Source of the DNA: Acetobacteroides hydrogenigenes
GTDB lineage: Bacteria > Bacteroidota > Bacteroidia > Bacteroidales > ZOR0009
DNA: 64,000 nt
Direction: 5' to 3'
NCBI RefSeq assembly: GCF_004340205.1
Contig: NZ_SLWB01000018.1
Span: forward strand, 1 to 64,000
Position numbers and translations under genes: made by a program. Shown piece by piece: positions 63,630 to 64,000 of this stretch. The notes below the pieces were generated by a model. It saw nothing but the letters and a program-made list of their open reading frames with translations, was not told the origin of the DNA and searched no databases. Position 1 is the stretch's first letter; each line of letters opens with the position of its first letter.

Positions 63630-64000
63630 CTACCAATTTTTCTCTGGCTTACGAGTTTGTGCTTTCATCTTCTGAGCCTTTACTCGTTCTTGTGCCTTAT
63701 TTTCACCTGTTTGCAGCGCATCCAGCATCCGTTGAGCATCCTGCTTCGAAATTTTGGGTTGCTGTTGTTGTTGCTGCTGCTTTTGGTTCTGGTTCTGGTT
63801 TTGTTTATTATCCTTGTTATCCTTCTTCTGATCGTTCTTCTTATCCTTATTGTCGTTCTTATTTTGCTTGTTCTTATCCTTATTTTGATCCTTGTTGTTC
63901 TTGTTGTTTTGATTGTTGTTTTTCTGCTGATCCTTTAACTTCTGCTGTGCAAGAGCAAGGTTGTATCGAGTTTGATTGTCGCTAGGGTTAAGTCGAAGCG
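63630..64000 (-). CDS. batC: BatC, TPR protein with Asn/Lys/Gln-rich linker (partial)
   Basis: The 3' part of a gene whose start lies beyond the right edge. The visible frame reads LRLNPSDNQTRYNLALAQQK, the end of a TPR. About 60 residues of Asn, Lys, Asp and Gln follow (NNKDQNKDKNKQNKND, QNQNQNQKQQQQQQQ), then KISKQDAQRMLDALQTGEN and a basic tail ending EKNW with TAG at 63630. This is the usual BatC C-terminal architecture. The opposite strand has open frames over the same low-complexity DNA, but they are artefacts. Confidence 0.85.
   Translation of the reverse strand, partial: LRLNPSDNQTRYNLALAQQKLKDQQKNNNQNNKNNKDQNKDKNKQNKNDNKDKKNDQKKDNKDNKQNQNQNQKQQQQQQQPKISKQDAQRMLDALQTGENKAQERVKAQKMKAQTRKPEKNW

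Noticed and set aside
63657-63985. Plus-strand Leu/Val-rich frame resembling a membrane protein
   Set aside because: It is the complement of the Asn/Lys/Gln-rich linker of batC, whose minus-strand frame has a TPR and a BatC-like tail.

Overview
The window looks like chromosome of a Bacteroidota bacterium, most likely of the order Bacteroidales. The evidence is a TonB-dependent receptor with a carboxypeptidase-like N-terminal domain, an OmpA/PD40 protein of PorE-like layout, a Bat (aerotolerance) operon, a Bacteroidota-style V-type ATPase operon that includes a DUF2764 gene, an HU-related histone-like protein, and many TAnnTTTG promoter boxes. Species cannot be told from the sequence alone. 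No database search was run; family names rest on motifs and layout.

Layout. (1) 0.4-11.6 kb: a minus-strand cobalamin operon headed by a clear B12 riboswitch (11381-11568). It reads cbiK with a signal peptide, TonB receptor, PepSY membrane protein, substrate-binding protein, permease, ATPase, cobI/cbiL and a cobJ-cbiC fusion. A broken second cbiK copy lies upstream of the riboswitch, and a 42-bp minisatellite lies in front of cobJ-cbiC. (2) 12-22.7 kb: tRNA-Thr, lipoproteins, fabG, a Cache-HAMP-GAF-PAS sensor, a C1 peptidase, an OmpA-family envelope protein and a 5'-nucleotidase. (3) 22.8-23.4 kb: a strand-skewed CGG/TTCGG-rich island without a credible gene. (4) 23.5-27.6 kb: a TetR-HlyD-ABC-2-ABC-2 efflux operon. 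(5) 27.9-30.6 kb: phosphoenolpyruvate carboxylase. (6) 30.8-46.9 kb: a complete type I CRISPR-Cas locus with 98 repeats and 97 spacers. Its operon is WYL regulator-cas6-cas5-cas3-cas8-like-cas7-RAYT transposase-cas4-cas1-cas2, leading into the leader and array. (7) 46.9-51.9 kb: six GTGGCGGG motifs at 21-bp pitch, an HU-like protein, a CYTH protein, an RhlE-type helicase and an unknown anchored protein. (8) 52-59.5 kb: the V-type ATPase operon (E, DUF2764, A, B, D, I, K). (9) 59.7-64 kb: a DUF5698/DUF2179 membrane protein, a glutathione peroxidase and batC-batD-batE, with batE frameshifted.

How the genes work together. The B12 riboswitch should shut down uptake and synthesis of corrinoid when cobalamin is plentiful. 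The CRISPR locus runs as one minus-strand unit: the regulator comes first, then effector, adaptation and array, and the crRNA direction (ATTGAAAT handle) points away from cas2 toward ppc. The most unusual feature is a REP-associated tyrosine transposase between cas7 and cas4. Its stop overlaps the cas4 start, and three palindromes of one REP-like family sit inside it, before it, and between cas5 and cas6. The cas gene order and the divergent Cas8, Cas5 and Cas7 make subtype assignment uncertain.
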